64,000 nt of DNA from assembly GCA_965644295.1 (NCBI GenBank), contig CBFFRP010000132.1, forward strand, positions 186,001 through 250,000, in the 5' to 3' direction. The DNA is from Paraphysomonas bandaiensis. Its lineage: Eukaryota; Chrysophyceae. The notes under the pieces are model-generated. The model was not told where the DNA came from and ran no database searches. It saw nothing but the letters and a program-made list of their open reading frames with translations. Made by a program: the position numbers and the translations under genes. Shown one piece after another: positions 36,205-49,324 of the stretch. The first letter of the stretch is position 1. Every line of letters begins with the position of its first letter.

Positions 36205-38040
36205 TTAGCGGAAATCTTCAGCGTCAATGACATAGACAAATCCTTCGTCAGTCACAGTTGGCTGCATTTTTACGGCACTGGTCTGAATAAATATGAAGAT
36301 TAGACACATTCTTGTAAGTGCAGACACAATTACGTAAATAAGTATGTGCACTTTACACGAGCACTGTGCCTTACCTCCAAAATATACAGTTTTCCGTCTT
36401 CAACAGTAAATTCCACGTACTACAAATAACCAACAAATAAGTCAGAACTTTGAATATACACAAATATTGAGTATTCCATACCTGCACATCTCTGTTATAG
36501 TGTTCCTGTAAAGTATCGAAGTGACGTTCCAATTGGTCGTATATTTCCGGGTCCACATCCTTTCGTGAAATCAAGGAACATACTACTCGAAAGAATATGA
36601 CGTACCCATATACTCGCCGATTCGCGACTCCCATCCACAGCATCTACACCTTCCCCCTTTCGTACATATGCTCCTGATATGAGAGGGTAGACATTTAGTG
36701 TTTACACAAAAACACGAAAAATGATACACAACACAGATCGCCGACTCCAAACGCTTACACTGAACACAATTCATAGTCACTACCACCTACCTCGGATGTG
36801 GTAGTCACCACCTTTGAGGGCATTCGCTGCCACTGCAATACCAGTCCCTGAGCGCGAATTCATGTTTCCAAAGACCATTTGCTACATACCAAATGCGTTA
36901 AATATTCAATTGTCATTCAAGAACCTTCTGCAAGGACGCTATTGTATAGATCTACCTGAACAGTTACGGCCACGCCGGCACTAGCAGGGATAGAATGAGC
37001 TTGACGATAGTCTGCAACCCTAAATATCCAAAAAGTAGGGTAAAATGCGAGAACTACCCCAAGCTTATATGTTATTCACAAACAGGAAACCAATAAAGCA
37101 TTCTCAAAGTTATATGATGATGATGATGTGTAATTATGGCGACCATCATTTCATACGTGAGCACATACTTCACTTACCTATCCTCATTCCATTGCATAAA
37201 AAGGGCTTCAATCGCCATTCTCAGTTGCTCATAAGGATCATCAGGAACATCAACAATCCGCTTGAATTCCCCGATGCAATACAACAGAGAGTCAGTAGAA
37301 AGCTTGTGATCTTCGTCAACGCCATCTCGCTCCCTCGCATGACTAAGAATTCTCTCGTATTTTCCTGCATCTGCTTTCAAAACAATGGTGCCGAACATTT
37401 GTAAGAATCGGCGCTGTGTGTCCACTGCAAAATGACGGTAACGATTGTGCGGGCCGGCAATCGCGTCCACAATGGAGTCATTAATTCCGACATTAAGAAT
37501 GGACTCGAACTGGCTATATATACATCATGACATCAGTTATACAGTATTATCTCAAATATACTACTATCATGGAATATAAAGAATCACGCAAACACTGTAG
37601 GCACTTAACCCACCCTGGCATTTTCACTGTGGACCCAGCCCTCACAGAAAGCAAAAGAGGACTCGGCTTATCATCTGTCACGCCTCCAAACTTTTTGTGA
37701 GAATCTCGCTCAATACAATAAACAGCATCTCGATGCAAGTCCAGGAGGTGCTCAGTCATTTCATATCCATTCTCATAATACTCTCTGCAGGCAGCAGTGG
37801 TAATGATAAACCCAGGAGGAACAGGAAGATTGAGCCTGAGAAACATATCACGCACTCTTTATGTTCAATCTATCGAATAATATCATATCAGTACCGTTTC
37901 ATTTCACATAAATTAGCCCCCTTAATACCCAGCATCTCAATATCGTCAATAGAGCCCTCGTGAAACTCATACACATTCTTCTGGAAGTGATCAGTCATCT
38001 GACGAGTGAGTTTTCTTCCAGGCTTTCTCAGGAAGTCCAT
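36205..38040 (-). CDS. Stand-alone PPDK N-terminal (ATP-grasp) domain protein, multi-exon
   Basis: The protein follows the first third of pyruvate, phosphate dikinase: GIKGANLCEMKRLNLPVPPGF, LLLSVRAGS, MPGWFESILNVGINDSIVDA, a HFAVDTQRRFLQMFGTIVL segment, QMVFGNMNSRSGTGIAVA and DVDPEIYDQLERHFDTLQEHYNRDVQ. Secure exons are 38040-37895, 37835-37610, 37509-37178 and 37021 to about 36957; later ones are small and lie between about 36900 and 36205. After the conserved VEFTVEDGKLYILE it ends within about 25 residues (TSAVKMQPTVTDEG...DFR, stop), where PPDK would continue with TRxGKR, the swivelling phosphohistidine domain and the PEP barrel. No such domains follow in the next 1.7 kb. It is therefore either a free nucleotide-binding protein or a remnant. 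It should not make PEP alone. Confidence 0.8.
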
Positions 38041-39718
38041 TCTTCTAACGATTCAAAGTTTTCGATAAGTGTATGTATATCTTAATAATCTTTATGATAA
38101 CTATAATGAGGAGAGATGTACATACATACAGCACATACTGCTGCCGTGTAGGTGGAATATGTGTGCGTAGCTACATCTATAGCAGCGGAGGTATACCGTA
38201 TACAGCAGTATCCTCCCTGCTGCAAGATGGAACACGGTAGAAAGAATGATGGAAGGATATACCACGTACAGAGTATACAGCTGTAGGAATCCTACCCTGT
38301 ATCTTGGTTTTTGAACACACTTTTAGGGGAACAAGGGCGTCATGTGGCTTTTTAGCAGAAAAACGAAAGCTATGTAGGAATTCCTAGTTTTCTTGGAGTA
38401 AAAGTATCAATATCTCCATCCATTGTATCGCTCTACAAAGTGGACGAAGCAATCTTCGGCCTGGTGCCTGCTGTGATGATATGATACAAGAGTATATCTA
38501 GATATAGTTATGTGATATGGATATACAGCGTCCGCATATTACGTACGTGATGTTGTGACCTTATGCTGCATTCAATTATTCACATCTCGATATGGATAAG
38601 GGATAATGGATCGGAGGACAGACAGTATTGCGCCTGGTCCATGTTGTAGTCCTCGCATAACGAAGTGGTGGAAATAATCTCCGATATCACAATACAGACT
38701 CCACCCATAATTAATTTGCAGATCAACGTTGCTGAACTATACAATGATTGTCATTGCATCATATTCTCATGGACAACCTCCGTGATAACAGTGTACAGAA
38801 TGAACATCTGTACATTAATTACAATTAGCTCCATCATCTAATCTGTAGAATATCGGTGGAAATGAGAATGTTTATTGTTCATGCTTAGTTTTATTGTGTG
38901 TATAGGGTTATAATAGCCATTCTCCATCATGCCACGGAATTTCAACTTACCATTATATAGAAAGAATTCCACTAGTCCATGCTTAGTATTAGTCCCATTC
39001 CGATATCCTACCCTGGAGTTGTGGTTATATATATGTAAATAAGCCATAAATAGATCTACTTGCGTCACTCAGACACTATTACCAGACTTGCCTAATAATT
39101 AATGATTTTAAAGTGATAATTGGTAAATGTTGCCAATTAATTGTAATTACTTGGCTGGCTTAATTATATATAGATATATAGCATCTTAAAATGTATAGCT
39201 ACTCATCATAGGTACAAATTCATCATCTGTTAGCATAGAAGAAGTTTGGCCATGTATGTGCACAGCACACAGTCATGTTACCATATATGTGTGGCACGAT
39301 TACGATATACGATAAACCCTACTAATTCTGATGGAGAGGGAAGCCAAGTGATGTCTGCAGTCTGCACAATACGTACTTGTGTCATGCGTGGTAACGAGAA
39401 GGCCTGTATATTCTTCAATTGAGGGGAGGCTTAGCACGGTGGTTGCTGCAGCAGTGTGAAATGTATAAATATATTACTATTGTATATTGTAGTACCAAGG
39501 AGTTCTGGTCCAACATACTTGCCACATTAACGAGACACTTAATCTGTAGTTCTAGTAGAAACGGGTTGTTTTAATTTTACGGTTATATGTTTCATTGAAA
39601 AATTCTACTAGGTATTACTGCGGCTAGCAGTAGGGACTCTAACTTTCTACAGTAGTACACCTTGTTGATCATATCACTCTGACTACTCACGTGTTACATC
39701 AAGGTCAATCGGCTTATC
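38041..39718. other. Upstream region of the PPDK-domain gene and 3' spacer of the YggS gene
   Basis: GTATACCGTATACAGCAGTA lies at 38191-38210, about 150 bp upstream of the PPDK-domain start codon, and matches the recurring promoter word. At 39118-39150 there are CCAATTAATTG words like those in the hAT ends. The rest is AT-rich with no gene seen. Confidence 0.45.
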
Positions 39719-42252
<2,534 letters not shown>

Positions 42253-44835
42253 CTAACACCTCGTAATCGATATCAGTTTTATTTCTAACATTTCGGCTAT
42301 AAAACGACACTGTTCTGCTATTTGTGCTAAAGGCGACGTTTGGGTTTGTGCTTCAGTATTCCACAGTACAGCCAAATTGTACTCGGCGAAATTACTGGAG
42401 CTTCTATTGTTGAAGCTGTATAGTAAATTATTCATCATATCCATGTACCCATCAGTACTCAGTAAATTCTCTGTCCACCGATAACTGGTGTCCGTACTTG
42501 GTACAACAGTTGACATGTATATTCGAATAGATTCGAGCTCAAAGTTTCCCACTGGCCAACCGTCACGGGAAATTATGGTACTGTCACTTTCACTTGGTGA
42601 TATATACAATCGCGTCCCACGAGAAGTTGCATTCAGAAAAGGCATCTCAGTCGTGAAAGAGCAGAGCGAAGAGCTCTGGAGCTGAAACTGCCTCGGTGTA
42701 TAGGAGTTCGGTCGCAGAAATAAAGTCATACCAACTGACGCACTTAAAGTAGGTGACGAAGTTGGAAGTGACGTCGACGGTGATGATGTGGGAAGTGATG
42801 TAGGAGATGTGCAAAAAGTAGAATCATACTCGGCATTTTCTAAATAGTCACAAGAATTTTCGACAAAATACCCCAATAGCTTCCATGTGGCCCTCACAGA
42901 ACTTTCTTCATCTTTACATAGATATGGCTCAAGAGGATCTGTCACACTTGTGCGATTAGGAGCAAAATGATATCGGTCCACCCCAACATAGTGTGCAGCA
43001 CCACAATTGATGGAAAATAGGGGCTGAGTATAAGAATGAGGAGTGGTGTAACCAGAGCAGCGAACTTCACCGCAAGTGTGCGAGCCATTCACAGCGGCAC
43101 CAAAGCGAACAGTATCATATGAGTATAATACCACTGCACGCCCTTCCCTATCGCCTTCGCTGTCGACCCATTGGTAAGTCTGATCTACCCACTTCAGTGC
43201 CTCTGCATCAATGTCCGATAGGCGGTCAGTTATCACATATTGGCGATTGTAATATGTGCTTCCCGGATGTAGAGTTAAAAAAGCATTAATTGTAAATACC
43301 GTGTAGTCACGGTCATCCTTGGTACCTGCAATTATATATAATATGAGACACAGAAAAGGGAGAGTGGGTGTTATGTACACAATATATGCCGCAGACTTCT
43401 AACATTCTAGCTTCTCACGTTCACTCAGTGGTATATTTACGTGATATAATTTGCACTATTTATTTACAACCCAATTTTCCATACCTGCAGTGCCAACCCG
43501 AACACGAGAAGGGGCCGTCATCCAATCGTTATTAGGGTCGTCAGACTCTGCATCAATTCCATGAACCCAAGTCAAAGCCAAGTTATCCTCTTTCCTTTTG
43601 CCGAAATCCGCGTAGGTCACTGTGATGATATCATTCTCAATGAATATGGAGTTGATGACGTCAACCGTTACGTTCGGCCAAAAGAATAAAGTGTTGCCAT
43701 TGTGGGCCCAATGTAATACACCCTTCACATACACGCTTTGCCCTCTCGGATTGGTGAATAACAAGTCACCGTACGTGGAAACAGATAGCGTCACAGTAGA
43801 TTGAATTGTCATGCGGGCGGTGTACCTTCCCCAGCTCGCAGTATGGCCAACACTCTCGGAGCACGAATTGTTTCGCGAAGGAATTAGCTGTACAGCGACG
43901 GCATCGTCATCATTACAGTCTACCTCCGATCCTGAGTTGTCTCCACACGGAACGCTAAATTCACTTTCCAGAGGAATATTTTCAGTAAATGTAGTATAGC
44001 CACCAAGGTCTTCAAGGTTAGGTCTTGTTTCAGATCCAAATGACAAGAGTGGGTCCACTAAATCAGCTTCTCCTGGATTGGATTTGGATGCGTGCAGAAC
44101 ATCATGGAGAACTGAGGTACGTACTCCACCCCATGGTACATTGAAATACGAATAGCTATCGGAGCCATAGTTGGATCTCCCATTCTGAATTGCCCACGTC
44201 ATTTCCACCACACCATTGCCACAGTCACGATAGCGTGTGTAATAAAGTGCTGAGCTATAGAAAGCCGTGGGAACATGTGCCTGTTGCCCCCAGGAGGCAA
44301 AGCGACATTCCCTGCCACTGCAGTGTTTAGCAACATTAGGAGAGTAAAATGGGTTCTCACGAAGTATATCTTCGTTCTGATACGTTCCAGCTTGATGTAT
44401 AAAATAAGGATCCTCTGGGGGATCGTTTAGAGTCGAATCGACAGCCACCAATTGCCAGACCTCATCGATCCACGGGGCATCAGAGTGTTGTTGCGGCGGC
44501 ATGGCTTCACCATACGGTCCAACATAGCTATATATATTTCCACCATGACCCACTCTGAGGGACCAAGTTTTGTTAACATTATTATCCACGTGAGACAACT
44601 CTGCCAAGAAAGCGTCCTTTTCGAACGGTGCACTCAGAATATCCCACTTAGAGCTGCTATTGGTCCAACTAAAATCAAATGTGAAGGTAGTTTCTCCACC
44701 ACCTACACATAGCGCACTGGATTCGGGGAGAATATCCTCAGTGAGTGCGTCTTCTAGAGTGACTTGTGCACTCATGCGGCTCACAATGCACAGGACGAGT
44801 GTTGCTCTCCACCTCCATAACACACCCACTGTCAT
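42253..44835 (-). CDS. Secreted glycoprotein of unknown function with a PTSSP-rich linker (807 aa, 2 exons)
   Basis: Exon 1 from ATG 44835 to 43485 and exon 2 (43325-42253) join in frame over a 159-nt intron (GTATGG..TTGCAG), giving VGTAGTKDDRDY. A signal peptide is seen (about residues 1-24, ending SRMSAQ). The mature part has many N-x-S/T sites and scattered Cys, including CGNGVVEMTW and CSGRECRFASWGQQ. A low-complexity linker, SPTSLPTSSPSTSLPTSSPT, precedes the C-terminal 180 residues. No transmembrane helix is seen. I do not recognise the family. The two Cys-containing halves (CSGRECRF near residue 175, CGEVRCSGY near 545) look related, so it may be an internal duplication. It is probably a surface or extracellular protein, divergent from the coiled-coil gene. 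Confidence 0.7.
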
Positions 44836-44994
44836 ACTACTCTCCACCTCCCTATAAAATTATAGGCATATCATATTCAGATCCTGCATGCCGTGCATGC
44901 ATTGCACTGTGCTATTGGTGCTGGCTGCGCAAGCAATCAAGAGTCCACATCGTCGTATGTCCAGAGGCGCCGTAACGGTATAGGAATTCCTAGC

Positions 44995-45110
44995 TGGAGG
45001 TGTGTATAGTATGCGCAGTGGTAGAACATACCGGTAGAGGGTGAGTGCAGGTGGTCCGTGGACAGCAGTAGAGGTATACGTATACCGGTATACAGCAGGT
45101 GGTGTGGATA
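44995..45110. promoter_or_regulatory. GTATAC-rich divergent promoter spacer
   Basis: Three GTATAC-type words overlap at 45074-45092, followed by CAGCAGGTGG; ACCGGTAGAGG lies near 45034. The spacer separates divergent starts at 44835 and 45333. This is the densest example of the recurring motif. The promoter role is inferred. Confidence 0.45.
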
Positions 45111-45276
45111 CACTGCCTGTATATCTATGTACATATGTACACGCACTGCATGCATATTCTCTTCTGCTCTATACGAACATTTGGCTGCATGTTCTGTGAG
45201 CTCCTACACATACACACATACACACACTTGTCAGTAGAAGCACTGCACTATTACTCGACTCTGATCTATCGCAACT

Positions 45277-45290
45277 GTTGTTATTGACGT
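45277..45290 (+). promoter_or_regulatory. TGACGTCA (CRE/bZIP-type) site upstream of the coiled-coil gene
   Basis: TTGACGTCAC lies about 45 bp before the ATG, and is repeated exactly upstream of the duplicated gene near 46400. TGACGTCA is the known binding word of CREB/ATF-type bZIP factors in many eukaryotes; whether it acts here is inferred. Confidence 0.35.
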
Positions 45291-45332
45291 CACTCCTCGG
45301 CAAGAGACATCTCTCAATCCATTGACGTTAGC

Positions 45333-46013
45333 ATGGACCCCTATGAAGAGAATGTGTTTAAGGAGCAGTACGGCAGCCCGGACACTCTCCCTTCTGTTGA
45401 GGTGCAGCTGCGGGATAAGATCATCAAGTATAAGGCTGAACTAAAGGAGAAAAACAGGAAAATAAAGTATCTGGCGAAGCAGCTCACTGAGAAAGAGGAC
45501 ATTATCCGCAACTTATTGAGCATACTTGAGCGCTACCACTCACCGGATATTCCTCTACCTGAGCGACCTCTGCGATCCATCAGCGATGATTCATATGGAC
45601 AATATGGGCGTGTAATGTCCAGTAATTATGTGTCGAGCGCTGTTGCACACAACCAGAAGCTGGAGTCGAAGGTACAGGACCTTACCCAGAAAAATAAGAT
45701 GCTAAAACAAAAGCTCAAGGAGCAAAGAAACCGATTGGATGAAGTTGATATATTACGCCAAATTCTGTCCGTAGATGAGCAGATTGAACGGAACCAGCAA
45801 GAAGAAATTAAGGGTCTACAAGAAGTTGCTTCCAGGCAACAGAAAGAGAACTTTGCACTGCAGCGGCAACATTCTCACGACGGCGTTATTAATGGCGAAG
45901 CGAATTCAGGTGTAAAGCGCCCGTCCCCAGCCAAGCGCCTGCTCAAACAGCGATCAATCAAGGTTATTGAGGAAGTTCACAATATACTAGATCAGAGGAA
46001 ATCATCGTATTGA
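45333..46013 (+). CDS. Coiled-coil protein of unknown function (226 aa)
   Basis: The intronless frame starts at ATG 45333. Residues 25-75 form a strongly charged coiled coil (KYKAELKEKNRKIKYLAKQL), and a second coil spans about 105-180 (LTQKNKMLKQKLKEQRNRLD and onward). A basic C-terminus (KRLLKQRSIKVIEEVHNILD) ends the protein. No enzymatic motif, signal peptide or membrane segment is present. The family is not recognised; cytoskeletal or centrosomal proteins often look like this, but that is only a guess. A near-identical damaged copy follows 1114 bp downstream. Confidence 0.75.
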   Translation: MDPYEENVFKEQYGSPDTLPSVEVQLRDKIIKYKAELKEKNRKIKYLAKQLTEKEDIIRNLLSILERYHSPDIPLPERPLRSISDDSYGQYGRVMSSNYVSSAVAHNQKLESKVQDLTQKNKMLKQKLKEQRNRLDEVDILRQILSVDEQIERNQQEEIKGLQEVASRQQKENFALQRQHSHDGVINGEANSGVKRPSPAKRLLKQRSIKVIEEVHNILDQRKSSY

Positions 46014-46390
46014 TTGATGTTGATTCATGTGTATGATGATTTTTAGTCGGTTTTTGATATCGGTACGTGTTATTAGCTTATACCGCAACAGAATTGTAGA
46101 ATAAGTAAAATAATGATGTGCAATAAATGCTTTTGAGCCCGTAAGGTCATAATTTTTAGGATAGTCTGCCCGTATACATTCTCACATGAGCTTGTTGTGC
46201 GGCCAAGAGGTTGCTCTTAAGATTCATCATAATATAGTATATGTGAATTACATTGTTCAATAAAATATATCTCAAACTGAATAAAAGATAGTATATGTTG
46301 AAGAATCATGATCGGCATTATAACGATAGTCATTGTCGGTTAAATTTCTAATTTATTCCGTTGCACGTAAATACTGTATAAATCAAAATT

Positions 46391-47141
46391 GTTGTTATTG
46401 ACGTCACTCCTCGGCAAGAGACATCTCTCAATCCATTGACGTTAGCATGGACCCCTATGAAGAGAATGTGTTTAAGGAGCAGTACGGCAGCCCGGACACT
46501 CTTCCTTCTGTTGAGGTGCAGCTGCGGGTTAAGATCATCAAGTATAAGGCTGAACTAAAGGAGAAAAACAGGAAAATAAAGTATCTGGCGAAGCAGCTCA
46601 CTGAGAAAGAGGACATTATCCGCAACTTATTGAGCATACTTGAGCGCTACCACTCACCGGATATTCCTCTGCCTGAGAGCGACCTCTGCGATCCATCAGC
46701 GATGATTCATATGGACAATATGGGCGTGTAATGTCCAGTAATTATGTGTCGAGCGCTGTTGCACACAACCAGAAGCTGGAGTCGAATGTACAGGACCTCA
46801 CCCAGAAAAATAAGATGCTAAAACAAAAGCTCAAGGAGCAAAAAAACCGATTGGATGAAGTTGATATATTACGCCAAATTCTGTCCGTAGATGAGCAGAT
46901 TGAACGGAACCAGCAAGAAGAAATTAAGGGTCTACAAGAAGTTGCTTCCAGGCAACAGAAAGAGAACTTTGCACTGCAGCGGCAACATTCTCACGACGGC
47001 GTTATTAATGGCGAAGCGAATTCAGGTGTAAAGCGCCCGTCCCCAGCCAAGCGCCTGCTCAAACAGCGATCAATCAAGGTTATTGAGGAAGTTCACAATA
47101 TACTAGATCAGAGGAAATACAGATACTGTATTTATACATAA
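46391..47141 (+). pseudogene. Tandem duplicate of the coiled-coil gene, frameshifted
   Basis: The block 46391 to about 47118 repeats 45277-46004 at well over 95% identity, including about 55 bp before the ATG with the TGACGTCA site. After codon 77, a 2-base insertion (GAGAGCGACC here against GAGCGACC in the first copy, near 46676) shifts the frame, so reading stops at 46731. The remaining coding part is open again from 46731 to 47141. Homology ends in the last codons (QRKYRYCIYT against QRKSSY). Other differences include D to V, K to N and R to K changes. Either the gene is dead, or two shorter peptides are made. The few differences suggest a recent duplication. Confidence 0.88.
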
Positions 47142-47327
47142 TACTAATATAGTTATAATAGTACTTATATATATCGAAATTGCTGATATATGAATGCATG
47201 TTCGTAAAACATTTTTGCGTTGAAAATCTATTTTTAGGATGAAACCAGAACAGAATAAATTCATTGTCTTTATCTTCCATAAATCTTATAAAAATGAGCG
47301 ATAAGTTTCTACGCTGATACTGTACGA

Positions 47328-48477
47328 TAGGGCTGCGTATCAATTAATTGTCAATTAATTGACATAGGTTGTAGTCAATTATAATGGCAAATTATGTAGT
47401 ACTAAAATACACTAGCTGCCAATAATATAGCTACCTCAACTGTCGTTTCATTCCAGAGGCGACGATTCATGCGTAAAAGCATAAGTAGCTCTTAAATGTT
47501 GAGGAGTCAAGCTCTTGCGCAAGCCCGTTATTATAACAATCGTAGCTCTACTGAACAAGCTTTTAACCTTATTGGTTATGGCATGCAAGTGTTTAATGCT
47601 GCGGTAACGAGTTTGCTGGTTACGTCTTGCTCGCTTCCGCTGCCTGCTGCCATCAATCAAACGTTGCGCTACGTCGCCATTCCGAACTAGATGCGCACTG
47701 TCATAATCTTCTTCTTCCTCATCGAGCAAAAATATTTGTTCCTTCCGAGTTACGGCTTCGTTGCCACATTGAATCTTCACGACTGCCTTTTTGAAAGCAG
47801 CGTTATGAATAATAATAGAAGCACTGTCGCCCAGATGACGCTCAACAATCGGGTACCTTATGATGAGTTCATCAAACAATACACTAACGTCGTGGAGGTC
47901 AATCTGGTGTTAACCTTACTTCTGTAATTGTAAGGACACTAGTTGAAACAATTCCTATTCCTCCCGTATTGCACGAGCTTGGCATGCACCTTTTCGCTTG
48001 GCATTAGACGTAACGCGTCGGAACCAAACTCGAATGATCTCACATGATTAGATAGAAGCAGGTAGCGGTAAATCATGGAAACTGTGGAGCTCATTTTCCT
48101 TGAGGACAAATCTTTATTGCAACTTCTTCGTTATTACCATTCACTAAAACACACTCGTGCAATGACTTCTGGTGCCAGTTTGTCGCTCATATTGCTAATT
48201 AAAAGTTAAATGAATTACTATGTGAGTTAATCCTATGGATTTTATAGTCTTTCACCAATCTTCGAATTTTATCCTAAAAATTGGATTTTGTCAATAAAAA
48301 TGCCGTGTTTTAAAAACTTTTTAGCATAAAAAAGTGGCTTCTTATATCAATTAATAGCAAGTAATTGACAATTAATTGAAGCAAGCTGGAGTCAATTATA
48401 ATTGCAATTATGATTCGATGTCCCAATTTCAATTATTGCAATTTCAATAATTGACAATTAATTGATACGCAGCTCTG
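47328..48477 (-). mobile_element. Degenerate hAT-family DNA transposon with 8-bp target duplication
   Basis: The left end TAGGGCTGCGTATCAATTAA (47328) is the inverse of the right end, which reads CAGAGCTGCGTATCAATTAA on the minus strand from 48477. Direct 8-bp flanks match with one mismatch, CTGTACGA (47320-47327) and CTGTGCGA (48478-48485). An 8-bp duplication and YAGRG-type ends are diagnostic of hAT elements. Subterminal CAATTAATTG words are abundant. The element is 1150 bp, too short for a full transposase, so it is an internally deleted, non-autonomous copy. Confidence 0.88.
47448..47879 (-). pseudogene. hAT transposase C-terminal remnant
   Basis: The 143-codon frame ends with SLFSRATIVIITGLRKSLTP then QHLRATYAF, which corresponds to the hAT dimerisation region (family pattern: RLFSxAxxVxTxxRxxLxPxHLE). 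The N-terminal part has AAFKKAVVKIQCGNE, a stretch seen in transposase-like proteins of oomycetes. The zinc-finger and catalytic core are missing, and IITG interrupts the motif. It lies wholly inside the hAT element. An active enzyme is excluded. Confidence 0.7.
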
Positions 48478-48539
48478 CTGTGCGAGATGATATTGCACGA
48501 GTGTTCTTTGAGAAGTTGCATTCGATGACAAGTTATGAC

Positions 48540-48850
48540 ACAATTGGGTGATTTACTAAGTTAACTGGACGTTTATTTACTCATTAAACAAGTTAAGATG
48601 AGGGAACATTATAATAAATATAATAAACAATATATCACGTTATCTCCACTACCACTCATTTCTAGTACGATCTTATATCGTCACTATCTTCTTGTATGGT
48701 CAATATATATTCAGTTCTCATTACTTCTCATAATACAGTTAACCACTACTGTATTCTCCAGTAACCGTCATAATTCCAATATCTTAGAATTACAGCTTTT
48801 AATTGCTTAAACAGCAAAACTCAACACTCCCTCTCAATTCAAAGCTGTAC
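48540..48850 (-). mobile_element. Probable copia-type LTR remnant
   Basis: On the minus strand, GAATTGAGAGGGAGTGTTGA at about 48846-48827 looks like a polypurine tract followed directly by an LTR start (TGTTGAGTTTTGCTG). AT-rich sequence of LTR character runs to about 48540. The 3' boundary and a second LTR were not found, and no reverse transcriptase or integrase is present. It is therefore a solo or truncated LTR. Confidence 0.45.
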
Positions 48851-49045
48851 ATTGAATAGCCAAACCACGAGTCATAACTGACGGATACGCAACCACCAAG
48901 ACCTCATGAGCTGTACATTGAATCTTCACATCGCAAGACATAACTGACGGATATGCTGTAGATTGAATCCTTACATTACAAGACATAACTGATGGGTAGA
49001 ATTAGAGCTTTCAATTGCTCCAACAGCGAAACTCAACATTCGAGT
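48783..49045. repeat. Direct repeats around an LTR-like end
   Basis: A block from TAGAATTACAGCTTTTAATT to AAACTCAACA (48785-48829) recurs at 48999-49041. Between them a roughly 60-bp unit (GCTGTACATTGAAT ... CATAACTGACGGATA) is present three times, at about 48844, 48910 and 48956. Confidence 0.7.
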
Positions 49046-49324
49046 GTTGGCAATGTCGTGAGTGTCTTGTATGAAAGGTGTCCTGAGTCGTAAGAAGGGG
49101 TATGGAAAGAGCAACCTCGCATGCCAACAAGCACGCTGGATGGAAAGAGAAACCTTTGACTTTCCAGTAAGCTTGTGGTGCAATCACACATTCACAACTT
49201 GAAAGAAGTGGTATTAGAAGTGACAAAGAAACTAGTAGTATACGTTGACGAAAAATTTCATTACGAATATTTTTCAATAATTCATCTCCTAAATCAACAA
49301 AAACATTTTTTTAAATATACTCAT

